DNA of 64,000 nt from JALORV01 sp963775635 (GTDB taxonomy: Bacteria; Pseudomonadota; Gammaproteobacteria; Burkholderiales; Burkholderiaceae_F). The DNA lies in NCBI GenBank assembly GCA_963775635.1, contig CAVZJO010000010.1, positions 1 to 64,000 of the forward strand, read 5' to 3'. Position numbers and translations under genes: made by a program. The notes beneath the pieces are model-generated. The model had not been told where the DNA came from. It saw only the letters and a program-made list of their open reading frames with translations, and ran no database searches. Positions within the stretch are counted from its first letter, which is position 1. The number at the start of each line of letters is the position of its first letter. This document shows, piece by piece, positions 33,719 through 43,709 of this stretch.

Positions 33719-34453
33719 TTACCCCATGTGCAGGCCGCCGTTGCAGGAGAAGTCGGCACCGGTAGTGAAGCCGGCATCCTCGGTCGACAGCCAGCCGCAG
33801 ATCGAGCCGATCTCCTCGGCCTTGCCGAACCGCCTGACCGGGATCGTCTGGATGATCTTCTCGCGCACGTCCTCGCGCACGGCCATCACCATGTCGGTCG
33901 CGATGTAGCCCGGCGAGACCGTGTTGACCGTCACGCCCTTGCTCGCGACTTCCAGCGCAAGCGCCATCGTGAAGCCGTGCATTCCTGCCTTCGCGGCTGA
34001 GTAGTTGGTCTGGCCGAACTGGCCCTTCTCGCCGTTGACCGACGAGATGTTGATGATGCGGCCCCAGCCTTTGTCGAGCATGCCGTCGATCACCTGCTTG
34101 GTGACGCAGAACAGGCTGTTGAGGTTGGTGTCGATGACGGCTTTCCAGTCGTCCAGCGACATCTTGCGGAACACGCCGTCGCGCGTGATGCCGGCGTTGT
34201 TGACGAGGATCTCCGGATTGCCGTGTTCGGCCTTGACCTTGTCGAACGCCGCCTTGGTGGACTCCCAGTCCGACACGTTGCCGACCGAGACAAGGAACGT
34301 GAAGCCTTCGGCCTTCTGCTCCGCGATCCACTTCGCGTGATCGCGTGTCGGGCCGCAGCCCGCGATCACCTTGTAGCCCATCTTGTGGAATTGACGGCAG
34401 ATTGCCGTGCCGATGCCGCCCATGCCGCCCGTTACGTACGCCAGCTTCGCCAT
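33719..34453 (-). CDS. phaB: Acetoacetyl-CoA reductase
   Basis: This NADPH-dependent short-chain dehydrogenase makes (R)-3-hydroxybutyryl-CoA for PHA synthesis. It has the glycine motif GGMGGIGTAIC, NNAG (85-88) and the catalytic S138, Y151 and K155 (INISSVNGEKG, NYSAAKAG). The PhaB-type C-terminus is ADFSCNGGLHMG. The length is 244 aa. It is the third gene of phaCAB on the minus strand, 135 bases after phaA. Confidence 0.95.
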   Translation of the reverse strand: MAKLAYVTGGMGGIGTAICRQFHKMGYKVIAGCGPTRDHAKWIAEQKAEGFTFLVSVGNVSDWESTKAAFDKVKAEHGNPEILVNNAGITRDGVFRKMSLDDWKAVIDTNLNSLFCVTKQVIDGMLDKGWGRIINISSVNGEKGQFGQTNYSAAKAGMHGFTMALALEVASKGVTVNTVSPGYIATDMVMAVREDVREKIIQTIPVRRFGKAEEIGSICGWLSTEDAGFTTGADFSCNGGLHMG

Positions 34454-34588
34454 TCGGTCTCTCCGCTATGTCGTTTTCGCCCTGGGGGCCGGCAACGCCG
34501 GGGGTCACCGTGCACTCGGGCGAGTTTGTCGTCGATCAGCCCACCTTGGACGGCCCGGCGCCGGCCGCGGCGCAGGACCTCCGCCAGT

Positions 34589-35779
34589 CTATCTCTCCAC
34601 GGTCAGAGCGACACCCATGCCGCCGCCGATGCACAGTGCAGCCAGCCCCTTCTTTGCGTCACGGCGCTTCATTTCGTGCAGCAAAGTGACGAGCACACGC
34701 GCGCCGGATGCGCCGATCGGGTGGCCAAGAGCGATCGCGCCGCCGTTGACGTTGATCTTGTCGTTGTAGGGTGGCTTGTCCCAGCCAAGATCCTTGTTGA
34801 CCGCGCACGCCTGGGCAGCAAATGCCTCGTTGAGTTCGATCAGGTCGAGCTGATCGCCAGTCCAGCCGGCCTTCTCGAGCGCCTTGCGCGAAGCCGGCGC
34901 CGGGCCCATGCCCATGATCGACGGGTCCACGCCGACGGACGCAAAGCTGACGATGCGCGCGAGGGGCTTCAACCCGAGTGCCTTGGCGCGGTCGGCGGAC
35001 ATCACCAGCAGCGCAGCGGCGCCGTCGTTGAGGCCGGAGGCGTTGCCGGCGGTGACCGATCCCTGCTTGTCGAACGCGGGCCTGAGTCCCGAGAGCGCTT
35101 CGGCGTTGGTCTTCCGATTGATGAACTCGTCCGCGTCGAACACCAGCGGATCGCCCTTGCGCTGCGGAATGCTGACCGCAACGATCTCTTCCTTGAACCG
35201 CCCGGCGTCCTGTGCCGCGGCCGCCTTGGTCTGCGACGCCAGCGCCAATGCGTCCTGCGCAGAACGATCGATCGAATGCGCCTTAGCGACGTTTTCGGCG
35301 GTGTTTCCCATGTGGTACTGGTTGTAGACGTCCCACAGACCGTCGACGATCATGCTGTCGATGATCTTGGCATCGCCCATGCGGAAGCCATCACGCGAGC
35401 CGAGCATCACATGCGGTGACGCGCTCATGTTCTCCTGCCCGCCGGCGACGACGATCTGCGCGTCGCCGTTGCGGATCGCCTGGGCCGCCAGCATCACGGC
35501 CTTCAGTCCCGAACCGCAGACCTTGTTGATGGTCATCGCCGGTATCGTCACCGGCAAACCGGCCTTCAGCGCAGCCTGGCGTGCGGGGTTCTGTCCGCTG
35601 CCCGCGGTCAACACCTGACCCATAATCACTTCGTCGACCTGCTCCGGAGCCAGATTCGCCCGGCGCAGCACCTCCTTGATCACGATGGCTCCCAGTTCCG
35701 GCGCCGGCACCTTGGCCAGCGTTCCGCCGAACTTTCCGATGGCCGTACGGGCGGCCGCGACGATCACGACTTCAGACAT
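34589..35779 (-). CDS. phaA: Acetyl-CoA C-acetyltransferase (PHA pathway)
   Basis: This thiolase makes acetoacetyl-CoA from two acetyl-CoA. The sequence opens EVVIVAAARTAIGKFGGTL; active-site residues are C88 (INKVCGSGLKAV), H353 (ALGHPIGAS) and C383 (ALCIGGGMG). I chose ATG 35779, giving 396 aa; upstream in-frame sequence is antisense of phaC and not real. It is between phaC and phaB and is the second thiolase in this window besides bktB. Confidence 0.95.
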   Translation of the reverse strand: MSEVVIVAAARTAIGKFGGTLAKVPAPELGAIVIKEVLRRANLAPEQVDEVIMGQVLTAGSGQNPARQAALKAGLPVTIPAMTINKVCGSGLKAVMLAAQAIRNGDAQIVVAGGQENMSASPHVMLGSRDGFRMGDAKIIDSMIVDGLWDVYNQYHMGNTAENVAKAHSIDRSAQDALALASQTKAAAAQDAGRFKEEIVAVSIPQRKGDPLVFDADEFINRKTNAEALSGLRPAFDKQGSVTAGNASGLNDGAAALLVMSADRAKALGLKPLARIVSFASVGVDPSIMGMGPAPASRKALEKAGWTGDQLDLIELNEAFAAQACAVNKDLGWDKPPYNDKINVNGGAIALGHPIGASGARVLVTLLHEMKRRDAKKGLAALCIGGGMGVALTVER

Positions 35780-35847
35780 GCAGATGCTCCCGTTGAGATA
35801 TCGATTGCCGCGGACCGGCCGGGCCGGCCGTCCGCGAGGCCGATTGC

Positions 35848-37689
35848 CTAGGCCTTTTCCTTCACATAGCTTCCCGGCGCTGGCTCGATCGACTTGTGGG
35901 TCGCGTCGCCATAGCGCTTTGGGGCCGACTTCTGTGTTCCGCCGTACCGCGCCAGCCAGCGGGCCCAGTCGGTCCACCAGCTGCCCGGGACCTCTTCCGC
36001 GCTGTTGAACCACGCGTCCGAATTGGCCGGCAGTGAATCGCCGGCACCAGCCCAGTAGTTGCGCTTGTTCTTGCTCGGCGGATTGATCGCACCGGCAATG
36101 TGGCCGCTGGCTCCCAGCACGAATCGAACGCCGCCCGCCTTGCCGCCGCCGGGCAGCGCGCGCGCCGAGGCGTACGCCGCCTTCCACGGCACGATATGGT
36201 CCTCGCGCGCCGCGAAGACATAGGTCGGCACCTGGATCCGGTTCAGATCGACCGGCTGTCCGCAGGTGACCAGCTTGTTCGGAACGCGCAGGTTGTTTTC
36301 CAGGTACATGTTGCGCAGGTACCAGGCATACATCGGACCCGGCAGATTCGTGCCGTCCCCGTTCCAGTAGAGCAGGTCGAACGCCGGCGGCGACTTGCCC
36401 TCGAGGTAGTTGCTGACGACGTAGCTCCACACCAGGTCGTTCGCACGCAGGCTCGAGAACGTGTTCGCGAGCTCGAGCCCGGGCATGATGCCGCCACGCG
36501 CGAACTGCTGCTCGCGCAGGCGCACCTGGTTCTCGTCGATGAACACGTCGAGCACGCCGGCGTCCTCGAAATCGAGCAGCGCAGTCAGTAGCGTCAGGCT
36601 CGCGACCGGCTTCTCGCCACGCGCATACATCACTGCGAGCGCATTCGAGATCAGCGTGCCGCCGACACAGTAGCCGAGTGCGTTGATCTGCTTCGCGCCG
36701 CCGATCTCCTGCACGACGTGGATGGCCTCGATCACGCCCTTCTCGAGGTAATCGTCCCAGGTGATTTTCGCTTCGGGCTGGTGCGGGTTCTTCCACGACA
36801 GAACGAACACCGTGTGGCCCTGCTCGACCAGGTAACGGATGAACGAGTTCTCCGGCTGCAGATCGAGGATGTAGAACTTGTTGATGCAGGGCGGTACCAG
36901 CAGGAACGGGCGCTCGTAGACTTTCTCGGTCAGCGGCTTGTACTGGATCAGCTGGAACAGCACGCCCTGGTAGACGACCGCCCCTTCGCTGGTCGCGACG
37001 TTGCGCCCGACTTCGAACGCACTCTCGTCGGTCTGCGTGATCTTGCCCTTGCTGATGTCCTGCAGCAGGTTGTCAAGTCCGATTTTCAGGCTTTCACCCT
37101 TGGTTTCCAGCAGCGTCTGCTGCGCCTCTGGATTGAGCGCCAGGTAATTGGCCGGCGACGCCGCATCGACCCACTGCGAGACGGCGAACTTGACCCGCTT
37201 GCGGGTTTTGCTATCGCCCTGCACGCTGTCGGCAAGCTTGTTCATGAACTCGGCATTGAGCAGATAGGTGCGCGCGTAGAACGATGCCAGCGAGTTTTTC
37301 TGCCAGCTCGGATCCGAGAAACGCGGATCCGCAATCGGCGCGGTCGTGCGTTCGGGATGCGCGAAGAAATCCTTCCAGAGCCCGGTCAGGCGCTGCACGT
37401 AATCCTGCTGGATCTCGAGTACTTGCTGCGGAGCTAGCGGCATCGCCATCGGCGCAGTCGCCGTGGTGGCGGTCTGCAGCCAGGGCAGCGCAAAGTTGAA
37501 CGGTTCGGCTCCACCCAGGCTCCACGCCGCATCCTGCGGCGGCTCTGCGCTTTCCGCACTCCGGCTCGGTGGCTTGCGGCCCGCGGAGCGGGGTCGCGCT
37601 GATTTCTTCGCGCTGCGTCGTACAGTTGACGGCCGAACAGCCGTGGCCCCGCCCGGTCGGACCGCGCGGGTGGCCTTCGAAGTGGGCAT
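35848..37689 (-). CDS. phaC: Class I polyhydroxyalkanoate synthase
   Basis: This enzyme polymerises (R)-3-hydroxyacyl-CoA into PHA granules. The lipase-like box is GYCVGG with nucleophile C341, and the other triad members are D497 (REDHIVPW) and H530 (GASGHIAG). The class I landmarks PPCINKFYILDLQPENS and SWKNPHQPEAKITWDDY are present. The first 60 residues are basic and low-complexity (STVRRSAKKSARPRSAGRK), longer than in Cupriavidus and perhaps granule- or DNA-binding. The start is ATG 37689 with GGAGG upstream; 613 aa. It is the first gene of phaCAB. Confidence 0.96.
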   Translation of the reverse strand: MPTSKATRAVRPGGATAVRPSTVRRSAKKSARPRSAGRKPPSRSAESAEPPQDAAWSLGGAEPFNFALPWLQTATTATAPMAMPLAPQQVLEIQQDYVQRLTGLWKDFFAHPERTTAPIADPRFSDPSWQKNSLASFYARTYLLNAEFMNKLADSVQGDSKTRKRVKFAVSQWVDAASPANYLALNPEAQQTLLETKGESLKIGLDNLLQDISKGKITQTDESAFEVGRNVATSEGAVVYQGVLFQLIQYKPLTEKVYERPFLLVPPCINKFYILDLQPENSFIRYLVEQGHTVFVLSWKNPHQPEAKITWDDYLEKGVIEAIHVVQEIGGAKQINALGYCVGGTLISNALAVMYARGEKPVASLTLLTALLDFEDAGVLDVFIDENQVRLREQQFARGGIMPGLELANTFSSLRANDLVWSYVVSNYLEGKSPPAFDLLYWNGDGTNLPGPMYAWYLRNMYLENNLRVPNKLVTCGQPVDLNRIQVPTYVFAAREDHIVPWKAAYASARALPGGGKAGGVRFVLGASGHIAGAINPPSKNKRNYWAGAGDSLPANSDAWFNSAEEVPGSWWTDWARWLARYGGTQKSAPKRYGDATHKSIEPAPGSYVKEKA

Positions 37690-37884
37690 GTGTCCTCCGG
37701 GGTATGGCCGCGCCGATCCTCCGAAGCCAGGCGATGGCCGGACGGGTTCTGATCGGATCGCAACGGCTCGATTGTCCTGCAGAATTCTCCACAACGCCGG
37801 TTGCACGGTCAAACGCGTGCCGCGCCTGCTTGACCTGCATCCGCCGGTTGTTCCCGCTGTGCGGGACGGCGTGGCTACATGGGG

Positions 37885-38667
37885 CTACGCGGGAACGCGC
37901 CAGATCAGCGCGGCGTGGCGGCCGGTGATGCGATCGCGGCGATGGCTGTAGAAACGATCGGCATCGCAGTGGGTGCAGACGCCGCCGCCGTAGACGCCGG
38001 CGATCCCCTGTTCGGCCAGCGCAAGGCGTCCGAGCGCGAACAGATCCGCCCGGAACTTGCCGGCGCCGTGCGCAACGAAGGCCTCGGCAGCGCCTTCGAG
38101 ACCCGCCGTCATGGCATCCCGCACCTCGGGACCGACTTCGAAATGATCGGGCCCGATCGCCGGACCGAGGTACGCGAGCAGACGGACGTGCCGGCCTACC
38201 CGTTCGCGTATCGCCTTGACCGTCGCCTGCAGGACGCCGGCGGCCAGCCCGCGCCAGCCGGCGTGTGCCACTGCGACGCAGCGTCCTTCGTCATCGGTCA
38301 GCAGGACCGGCATGCAGTCGGCAATCATCACCGCGATCACGTTGCCGGTCTGATCGGTGAAACTGGCATCCGCCTCAACCGGGCCGTCCACCAGTGCGGC
38401 ATCGACCACGTGCGCTCCGTGGACCTGTCGCAGCCAGCACGGCGGCCCGGGCAGAACCGCTCGCAGCCGCTCGCGGTTGGCGGTTACCGCCTCGGCGGCA
38501 TCGCCCGAGCCGTAGCCGACGTTCATCCCAGGGGTGCCGGCCGGCCCCGCGTACGGGCCTTTCGAGACACCGCCGGCGCGCGTAGTGATCAAAGCCCGCA
38601 CTCCGGGCGGTGCGGGCCAATCAGGCACGATCCATTCCGCCCGCGCCTCACCGAATGGTTGCGTCAT
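37885..38667 (-). CDS. pgeF: Peptidoglycan editing factor PgeF (YfiH/laccase-domain)
   Basis: PgeF/YfiH proteins are cytosolic Cu/Zn-pocket enzymes; in E. coli the protein removes wrongly built muropeptide precursors. Motifs are PPGVRALITTRAGGVSKGPY, CWLRQVHGAHVVD, IADCMPVLLTDDEG and VAVAHAGWRGLAAGV, with late CTHCDADRFYSHRRD. The length is 260 aa. ATG 38667 overlaps the rluD stop (ATGA), a common pairing in proteobacteria. Confidence 0.94.
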   Translation of the reverse strand: MTQPFGEARAEWIVPDWPAPPGVRALITTRAGGVSKGPYAGPAGTPGMNVGYGSGDAAEAVTANRERLRAVLPGPPCWLRQVHGAHVVDAALVDGPVEADASFTDQTGNVIAVMIADCMPVLLTDDEGRCVAVAHAGWRGLAAGVLQATVKAIRERVGRHVRLLAYLGPAIGPDHFEVGPEVRDAMTAGLEGAAEAFVAHGAGKFRADLFALGRLALAEQGIAGVYGGGVCTHCDADRFYSHRRDRITGRHAALIWRVPA

Positions 38668-39680
38668 GAGGGCGGCGACTCGCTCGGCTGATCGAGCGGG
38701 CCGAAGCCGAGTGCGCGCATCAATTGCGCCAGGTCGGCGGGCGGCATCTGGAACCACTGCATCGGCGAACCCGTTCGCGGATGCACGAGCCCCAGTCGGC
38801 AGGCGTGCAGTGCCTGACGTGGAAAGGCACGCCACGGCACCTCGGCCGCCGGCGGCGGCAGGCGTCGCCGGTAGACCGGATCGCCGACCAGCGGGTGGCC
38901 GAGATGTTCGAGGTGCACGCGGATCTGGTGGGTCCGGCCGGTATCCAGTCGGCAAGCCAACCAGGACAACGCGGCACCGGCCTGCTCGGCCACAGCCAGT
39001 CGCAGATAGCGTGTCCGCGCGAGTCGCGCGCTGGCCGCCTGGCTAACGCGGAAACGCAGCGGGTTGCGCGGATCGCGCGCAATGGCCGCATCGATCACCC
39101 CATGCCGGCCGGTTTGTCCAAGCACGATCGCCCAGTAGTCACGCTGCACCGTGCGGGCCTGCAGCTGGCGGACCAGATCGACCTGGGCGGCGACATCGCG
39201 AGCAACCACCATTAAGCCCGAGGTGTCGGCATCGAGGCGATGAACGATCCCGGCGCGCGGCACGGAAGCCAGCTCCGGAAAGCGCGCCAGCAGTCCGTTC
39301 AGCAGCGTGCCCGACCAGTGCCCCGCGGCCGGGTGCACGACCAGCCCGGCGGGTTTGTCGAGCACGATGATCGACTCGTCCTCGTGGACGATTGCCAGCT
39401 CCATCGACTCCGGAGCGAACGCCGCGGATTCGGGCGCAGGCTGCGGTTCGACCGCGATCCGGTCGCCCGCAATCAGCGCATGGCGCGGGCGCACGGTGAT
39501 GCCGTTGACGCGTACCGCTCCGGCTTCGATCCATTGCTTGAGCCGCGACCGAGACACCTCGGGCAGCCACTCGGCCAGCGCCTTGTCGAGTCGCTCGCCG
39601 GCGCGTGCGGGATCCACGGTGAACTCGCGGACCACGGTCGATCCGCGTTCATCGCCGAGCTCAACATCGTCGTCAGGCAC
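38664..39680 (-). CDS. rluD: 23S rRNA pseudouridine synthase RluD
   Basis: The protein has an N-terminal S4 RNA-binding domain (RAGERLDKALAEWLPEVSRSR, IEAGAVRVNGITV) and the RluA-type catalytic core HRLDADTSGLMVVA, whose Asp is the nucleophile. RTHQIRVHLEHLGHPLVGDP follows. RluD modifies U1911/U1915/U1917 in helix 69 of 23S rRNA. The start is uncertain: GTG 39680 (VPDDDVELGDERG) is the best candidate, about 340 aa. It is divergent from bamD, the usual betaproteobacterial arrangement. Confidence 0.92.
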   Translation of the reverse strand: MPDDDVELGDERGSTVVREFTVDPARAGERLDKALAEWLPEVSRSRLKQWIEAGAVRVNGITVRPRHALIAGDRIAVEPQPAPESAAFAPESMELAIVHEDESIIVLDKPAGLVVHPAAGHWSGTLLNGLLARFPELASVPRAGIVHRLDADTSGLMVVARDVAAQVDLVRQLQARTVQRDYWAIVLGQTGRHGVIDAAIARDPRNPLRFRVSQAASARLARTRYLRLAVAEQAGAALSWLACRLDTGRTHQIRVHLEHLGHPLVGDPVYRRRLPPPAAEVPWRAFPRQALHACRLGLVHPRTGSPMQWFQMPPADLAQLMRALGFGPLDQPSESPPS

Positions 39681-39738
39681 GAGCGGCGCGGCGGCCGAAA
39701 CGTATACTGCGTGGCTGGACAAGAGGACGTGCCCTGAG

Positions 39739-40551
39739 ATGGATGGATCGCTGTTTCGGACAAGTCCGTTGACGCGCTGGCTGGTCGTCGTATTCGCGGC
39801 GCTCGCGCTCGGCGGATGCAGCTGGCTCGGCCTCGACGGCTTCTTCGAGAAGGATCCCACGTCGCGCTGGGATGCCGACAAATTGTACGCGGAGGCGCGC
39901 GCCGAACTGTCCTCGGGCAACTGGGTTAAGGCGCGCGAGTACTACCAGAAGCTCGAATCGCGCTATCCGTTCGGCCGGCACGCGCAGCAGGCGCTGATGG
40001 AGATCGCCTATACCTACTATAAGGAAGGCGAGTCAGCGCAAGCGATACAGGCCGCCGACCGTTTCATCCGCCAGTATCCCAACAATCCGAACATTGACTA
40101 CATGTACTACCTGAAGGGGCTGGCGGGATTCAACGAGGACAGTGGCCTGATCGGACGGCTGCTTACGCAGGATATTTCGCAGCGGGATGCGAAAGGCGCG
40201 CGCGAATCGTACGACGCGTTTCGCGACCTGGTGACCCGCTACCCGGACAGCCGCTACGCGGAGGATGCACGCGCCCGGATGCGGTACCTGGTCAATGCGC
40301 TGGCGGAGGCCGAGCTCAGCGTCGCTCGGTTCTATTTCGTGCGCAAGGCCTACATCGCGGCGATCCAGCGCGCTCAGATCGTCGTCCGCGACTTCCAGAC
40401 ATCGCCCCTGACCGAGGACGCGCTCGTGCTGATGGCGCGCTCTTACCAAGCGCTCGAGCTACCTGATCTGCAGGCCGACACCGAGCGCGTGCTGGCGCAA
40501 AACTTTCCCGACAACTCGTACCTGCGCGGCAGGAGAGTAGCGAGTCGCTAG
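39739..40551 (+). CDS. bamD: Outer-membrane assembly lipoprotein BamD
   Basis: This is an essential lipoprotein of the BAM complex. The lipobox is LALGGC, followed by TPR repeats (DADKLYAEARAELSSGNWVK, ALMEIAYTYYKEGESAQAIQ, NNPNIDYMYYLKGLAGF, PDSRYAEDARARMRYL). The length is 270 aa from ATG 39739. It is divergent from rluD with a 58-base gap. Its stop overlaps the stop of the helicase gene on the opposite strand by three bases. Confidence 0.95.
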   Translation: MDGSLFRTSPLTRWLVVVFAALALGGCSWLGLDGFFEKDPTSRWDADKLYAEARAELSSGNWVKAREYYQKLESRYPFGRHAQQALMEIAYTYYKEGESAQAIQAADRFIRQYPNNPNIDYMYYLKGLAGFNEDSGLIGRLLTQDISQRDAKGARESYDAFRDLVTRYPDSRYAEDARARMRYLVNALAEAELSVARFYFVRKAYIAAIQRAQIVVRDFQTSPLTEDALVLMARSYQALELPDLQADTERVLAQNFPDNSYLRGRRVASR

Positions 40552-42578
40552 GGGGCCCAGTCTTCGGTGCGCCGTCGGAGGAGGAAGTCGACCGCCTCGG
40601 CCTCGCTGCGAGTGCGCGCAAAAGGTGGCAGGCTCGCCAGCACCGTGCGGCCGTACGACTTCGACAGGATGCGCTCGTCGAGCAACATCAGCACGCCGCG
40701 ATCGTGCTCGTCGCGGATCAGCCGACCCACCCCCTGCTTCAGCAGCATGATGGCTTCGGGTAGCTGGAACTCGCTGAACGGGTTGCGACCCGCGCGTCGC
40801 AGATAGCGGATCTTCGCCTCCACGATCGGATCGTCGGGTGGAGCGAACGGCAGCTTGTCGATCACCACCAGTGACAGCGCATCCCCGCGGATATCGATCC
40901 CTTCCCAGAAGCTGACGCTGCCGACCAGTACTGCATTGCCGGCGTGTCGGAATGCATCGAGCAGCACACGCCTGCTGCGGGTCCCCTGCGCCAGAACCGG
41001 CAGGTCGATGCCGTCGCGCGTCACCCATTGCTGCAGCCGTTCCGACACCAGATCGACCGCGCGCAGCGTGGTGCACAGCACGAACGCACGGCCGCCATTC
41101 GCACGGATCAGCGGCCAAGCGGCCTCGGCCACGCGTTCGGCGAAGCGGGGCTCCAGCGGGGATGGCATCGACTGCGGTAGATAGAGCAGCGCCTGCCGCT
41201 GGAAATCGAATGGACTCTCCCAGCGCGCCGTGCGCGCCTCTTCGATGCCGAGTTCGGCCAGAAAGTGGTCGAAGCGTCCGCCGGTGGTCAGCGTGGCTGA
41301 GGTCAGAATCCACGCCTGCGGCTGCGCTTCGCGCGCGCGGGCGAGCGCCTGGCCGGGCGCAAGCGGCGTCTCGTGAAACTGGGCGCCATGCGCCGACACC
41401 GCGACCCAGCGCACACTTGGAGCTTCGTCGGGTGACGGCGAACCGTCGTCGGCGTCACGGGCCTGCAGCGCGCGCTTCCAGTCGGCCAACCCGCGCTGCA
41501 GACCGGCAATTCGCGGCGCCAGCAAATCGAGCTCGGCGTCGCGGCCGCGATTGACCTCGACCGCGCGCGCGAGCTCTTGCATGTCGGTCTCAAGCTGATC
41601 CAGCGCCCCCGATAGGCGCGCGTCAACCGGCATGCGGGCGAGAGGAGTGCGCGACCCGACCGTAAGACCGACTTCACCGAGCCTGAGCCTGATATCGCGC
41701 ACGGCGCGTTCGACGCGGGCTGTCAATGCGGTCCACGAGGCGCCATCGGACGCGCGCGACAGTCCGAGGGCACGGCTATCGCGGGCGACCTCCAGCCACT
41801 GGGCCAGCGTCAACGTGCTGCCGAAGAAGTCGGCGGCAATGTCGGGCAGCTGGTGCGCCTCGTCTAGCACCACCGTATCGACTGCTGGCAGGAAATCGCG
41901 GATCGCGTCGTCGCGCAGCGCGAGATCCGCGAGAAAGAGATGATGGTTGACCACGACCACATCGGCGGCCTGCGCTTCACGACGTGCGTTGAACACGAAG
42001 CACTCGGAAAACCGCGGACACTCGGAACCCAGGCAGTTTTCGCGCGTCGAAGTGACCCACGGCCAGACGGCCGCCTGCTCCGGCACGTCGGGCAGTTCGG
42101 CGCGGTCGCCGCTGGTAGTCAACGCAGAGAAGCGGACGATGGAACGCAGATGTCGTGCGTCCTCAGCGCTCGGCAGCTGTGCTTCGGCTTCGGCGCGCGC
42201 CATCCGATGCAGGCAGATGTAGTTGGCGCGACCCTTGAGCAGTGCCGTCGCCGCATTCATCTTCAGCGCCTTGAGCACAGCGGGCAGGTCCTTGCGGAAC
42301 AACTGGTCCTGCAGCGGCTTGGTGCCCGTCGAGATCAGCAGCTTGCCTCCGGCCAGCAACGCCGGCACCAGGTATGCAAAGGTCTTGCCGGTGCCGGTGC
42401 CGGCTTCGGCGATCAGCGTTGCCCGCTCGTCGATCGCGCGATACACCTCGCGCGCCATCTCGGCCTGCGACGCGCGCGGGACGAATCCATTGACCGTTCG
42501 CGCCAGGGGGCCGCCAGCGGCGAATACCTGTTCGATTCGGAGGGGAAGCGGGGACGGCGCCGCGGCAGGCCGTCTCAC
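40548..42578 (-). CDS. ATP-dependent helicase, DinG/YoaA type
   Basis: This is a superfamily 2 XPD-like 5'-3' helicase. Walker A is AEAGTGTGKTFAYLVP and the DEAH box is VVLDEAHQLPDIAADFF. Iron-sulfur cysteines occur in ICLHRM and in LGSECPRFSECFVF. Motif VI is KQGVGRLIRDEHDRG. The length is 676 aa from GTG 42578. The cluster-bearing, shorter form fits YoaA/DinG, which help repair blocked forks. It starts overlapping the DUF465 stop by four bases. Confidence 0.92.
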   Translation of the reverse strand: MRRPAAAPSPLPLRIEQVFAAGGPLARTVNGFVPRASQAEMAREVYRAIDERATLIAEAGTGTGKTFAYLVPALLAGGKLLISTGTKPLQDQLFRKDLPAVLKALKMNAATALLKGRANYICLHRMARAEAEAQLPSAEDARHLRSIVRFSALTTSGDRAELPDVPEQAAVWPWVTSTRENCLGSECPRFSECFVFNARREAQAADVVVVNHHLFLADLALRDDAIRDFLPAVDTVVLDEAHQLPDIAADFFGSTLTLAQWLEVARDSRALGLSRASDGASWTALTARVERAVRDIRLRLGEVGLTVGSRTPLARMPVDARLSGALDQLETDMQELARAVEVNRGRDAELDLLAPRIAGLQRGLADWKRALQARDADDGSPSPDEAPSVRWVAVSAHGAQFHETPLAPGQALARAREAQPQAWILTSATLTTGGRFDHFLAELGIEEARTARWESPFDFQRQALLYLPQSMPSPLEPRFAERVAEAAWPLIRANGGRAFVLCTTLRAVDLVSERLQQWVTRDGIDLPVLAQGTRSRRVLLDAFRHAGNAVLVGSVSFWEGIDIRGDALSLVVIDKLPFAPPDDPIVEAKIRYLRRAGRNPFSEFQLPEAIMLLKQGVGRLIRDEHDRGVLMLLDERILSKSYGRTVLASLPPFARTRSEAEAVDFLLRRRTEDWAP

Positions 42579-42772
42579 GCGGGAATGTCGGGCACCAGGC
42601 TCATTTCCAGCAGCCTGACCGCATCCTTGATCTGCAGCTTGCGCTTCTTCATGCGACGCAATGCCAGTTCATCGATGCCGGGCTGGAGAGAGAGGCGTTC
42701 GATCGCCGCATCGAGGTCCCGGTGTTCTACCTGTAATTCGATGATGCGCCGCTTGATCTCGTCCTGTTCCAT
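42575..42772 (-). CDS. DUF465 (YdcH-family) small protein
   Basis: This 65-aa basic coiled-coil protein has the family core LQVEHRDLDAAIERL and LRRMKKRKLQIKDAVRLLE. The start is ATG 42772 (MEQDEIKRRI). YdcH proteins are common and of unknown function. The stop overlaps the helicase start (GTGA), so the two are coupled. It is divergent from the PP2C gene by 71 bases. Confidence 0.9.
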   Translation of the reverse strand: MEQDEIKRRIIELQVEHRDLDAAIERLSLQPGIDELALRRMKKRKLQIKDAVRLLEMSLVPDIPA

Positions 42773-42843
42773 CGCGCTTACAAACGCCAAAGTGGGGCCA
42801 GAATTGCGTCGGAACCGTCGCTTCGCGGATTGGCAAAAGGCCG

Positions 42844-43653
42844 ATGATAGACTCCTTGGAAACCCCACTTAACCGCGTGTCGAGCTTCAAAGTCAACGTC
42901 TGCGTCGCGCAGCACATTGGTGATCGCCAGGAGCAGCAGGATCGCGTGGCGATCATCACCAGCCCACGCAATCCCGGCGCCATGCTCGCGATCGTCGCGG
43001 ACGGCATGGGCGGCCGGACCGGCGGTCGCATGGCTGCCGACCAGGTCGTTTCGACCGCCGAAAACCTCTTCAAGGACATGACGGAGCGGGACTCGACGTT
43101 CCGGGAAATGCTGCTGCACCTGGCCGCCGAGGCGCACACCGTGATCCGGCTCACCGCGATCGCGTCCGAAAAGGAACCTCACGCGACGCTGTGCGCGCTG
43201 ATCATCAAGCAGAGCTACGCGATCTGGGCGCACGCCGGCGACAGCCGGTTGTATTTCTTTCGCGGTGGCCAACTGATCCACCGGACCGAGGACCACACGT
43301 ACGCGGAGCAACTGCGGCTGGAAGGCCGGTACGAAGACGCCGAGCTCGCCTCCGGACGCTACAAGAACATCCTGGTCAGCGCACTCGGTATCAACAAGAA
43401 GCCGAAAATCGTGATCGGCGAGGACGCCGCATTGCGCGACGGAGACATCTTCCTGCTGGCAAGCGACGGGCTGTGGGCGTACTTCGAGGACGACGAGCTG
43501 GCGGAAATCCTGCACGGCATGAATCCGCGCGACGCCTCGGAACGTCTTGTCTCGCTGTCCCGTGAGCGCGCCGAGGGCCGCGGCGACAATGTGTCGGTGG
43601 CGATCATCAAGCTCGAGCCGCAGTCGAAGCCAGGAGCACGGGCCCGGGCCTGA
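42844..43653 (+). CDS. PP2C-family serine/threonine phosphatase
   Basis: This is a metal-dependent protein phosphatase. The motifs run in order: RQEQQDRVAI (first acidic site), AIVADGMGGRTGG, AHAGDSRLYFFRGG, LLASDGLWAYFEDDE and GRGDNVSVAII, which supply the metal aspartates. The length is 269 aa and there is no membrane segment. No cognate kinase gene is near, so its partner is unknown. The start is ATG 42844. Confidence 0.92.
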   Translation: MIDSLETPLNRVSSFKVNVCVAQHIGDRQEQQDRVAIITSPRNPGAMLAIVADGMGGRTGGRMAADQVVSTAENLFKDMTERDSTFREMLLHLAAEAHTVIRLTAIASEKEPHATLCALIIKQSYAIWAHAGDSRLYFFRGGQLIHRTEDHTYAEQLRLEGRYEDAELASGRYKNILVSALGINKKPKIVIGEDAALRDGDIFLLASDGLWAYFEDDELAEILHGMNPRDASERLVSLSRERAEGRGDNVSVAIIKLEPQSKPGARARA

Positions 43654-43709
43654 CGGCGGAGCTATCTCCGCCTGGCGTCGTGCCGCACTTGCGGCGGCTG
43701 CATCATGGC

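Noticed and set aside
34589..36796. Long open frame extending phaA upstream across phaC
   Set aside because: The upstream part is the antisense of phaC and is arginine-rich; the real phaA begins at ATG 35779.
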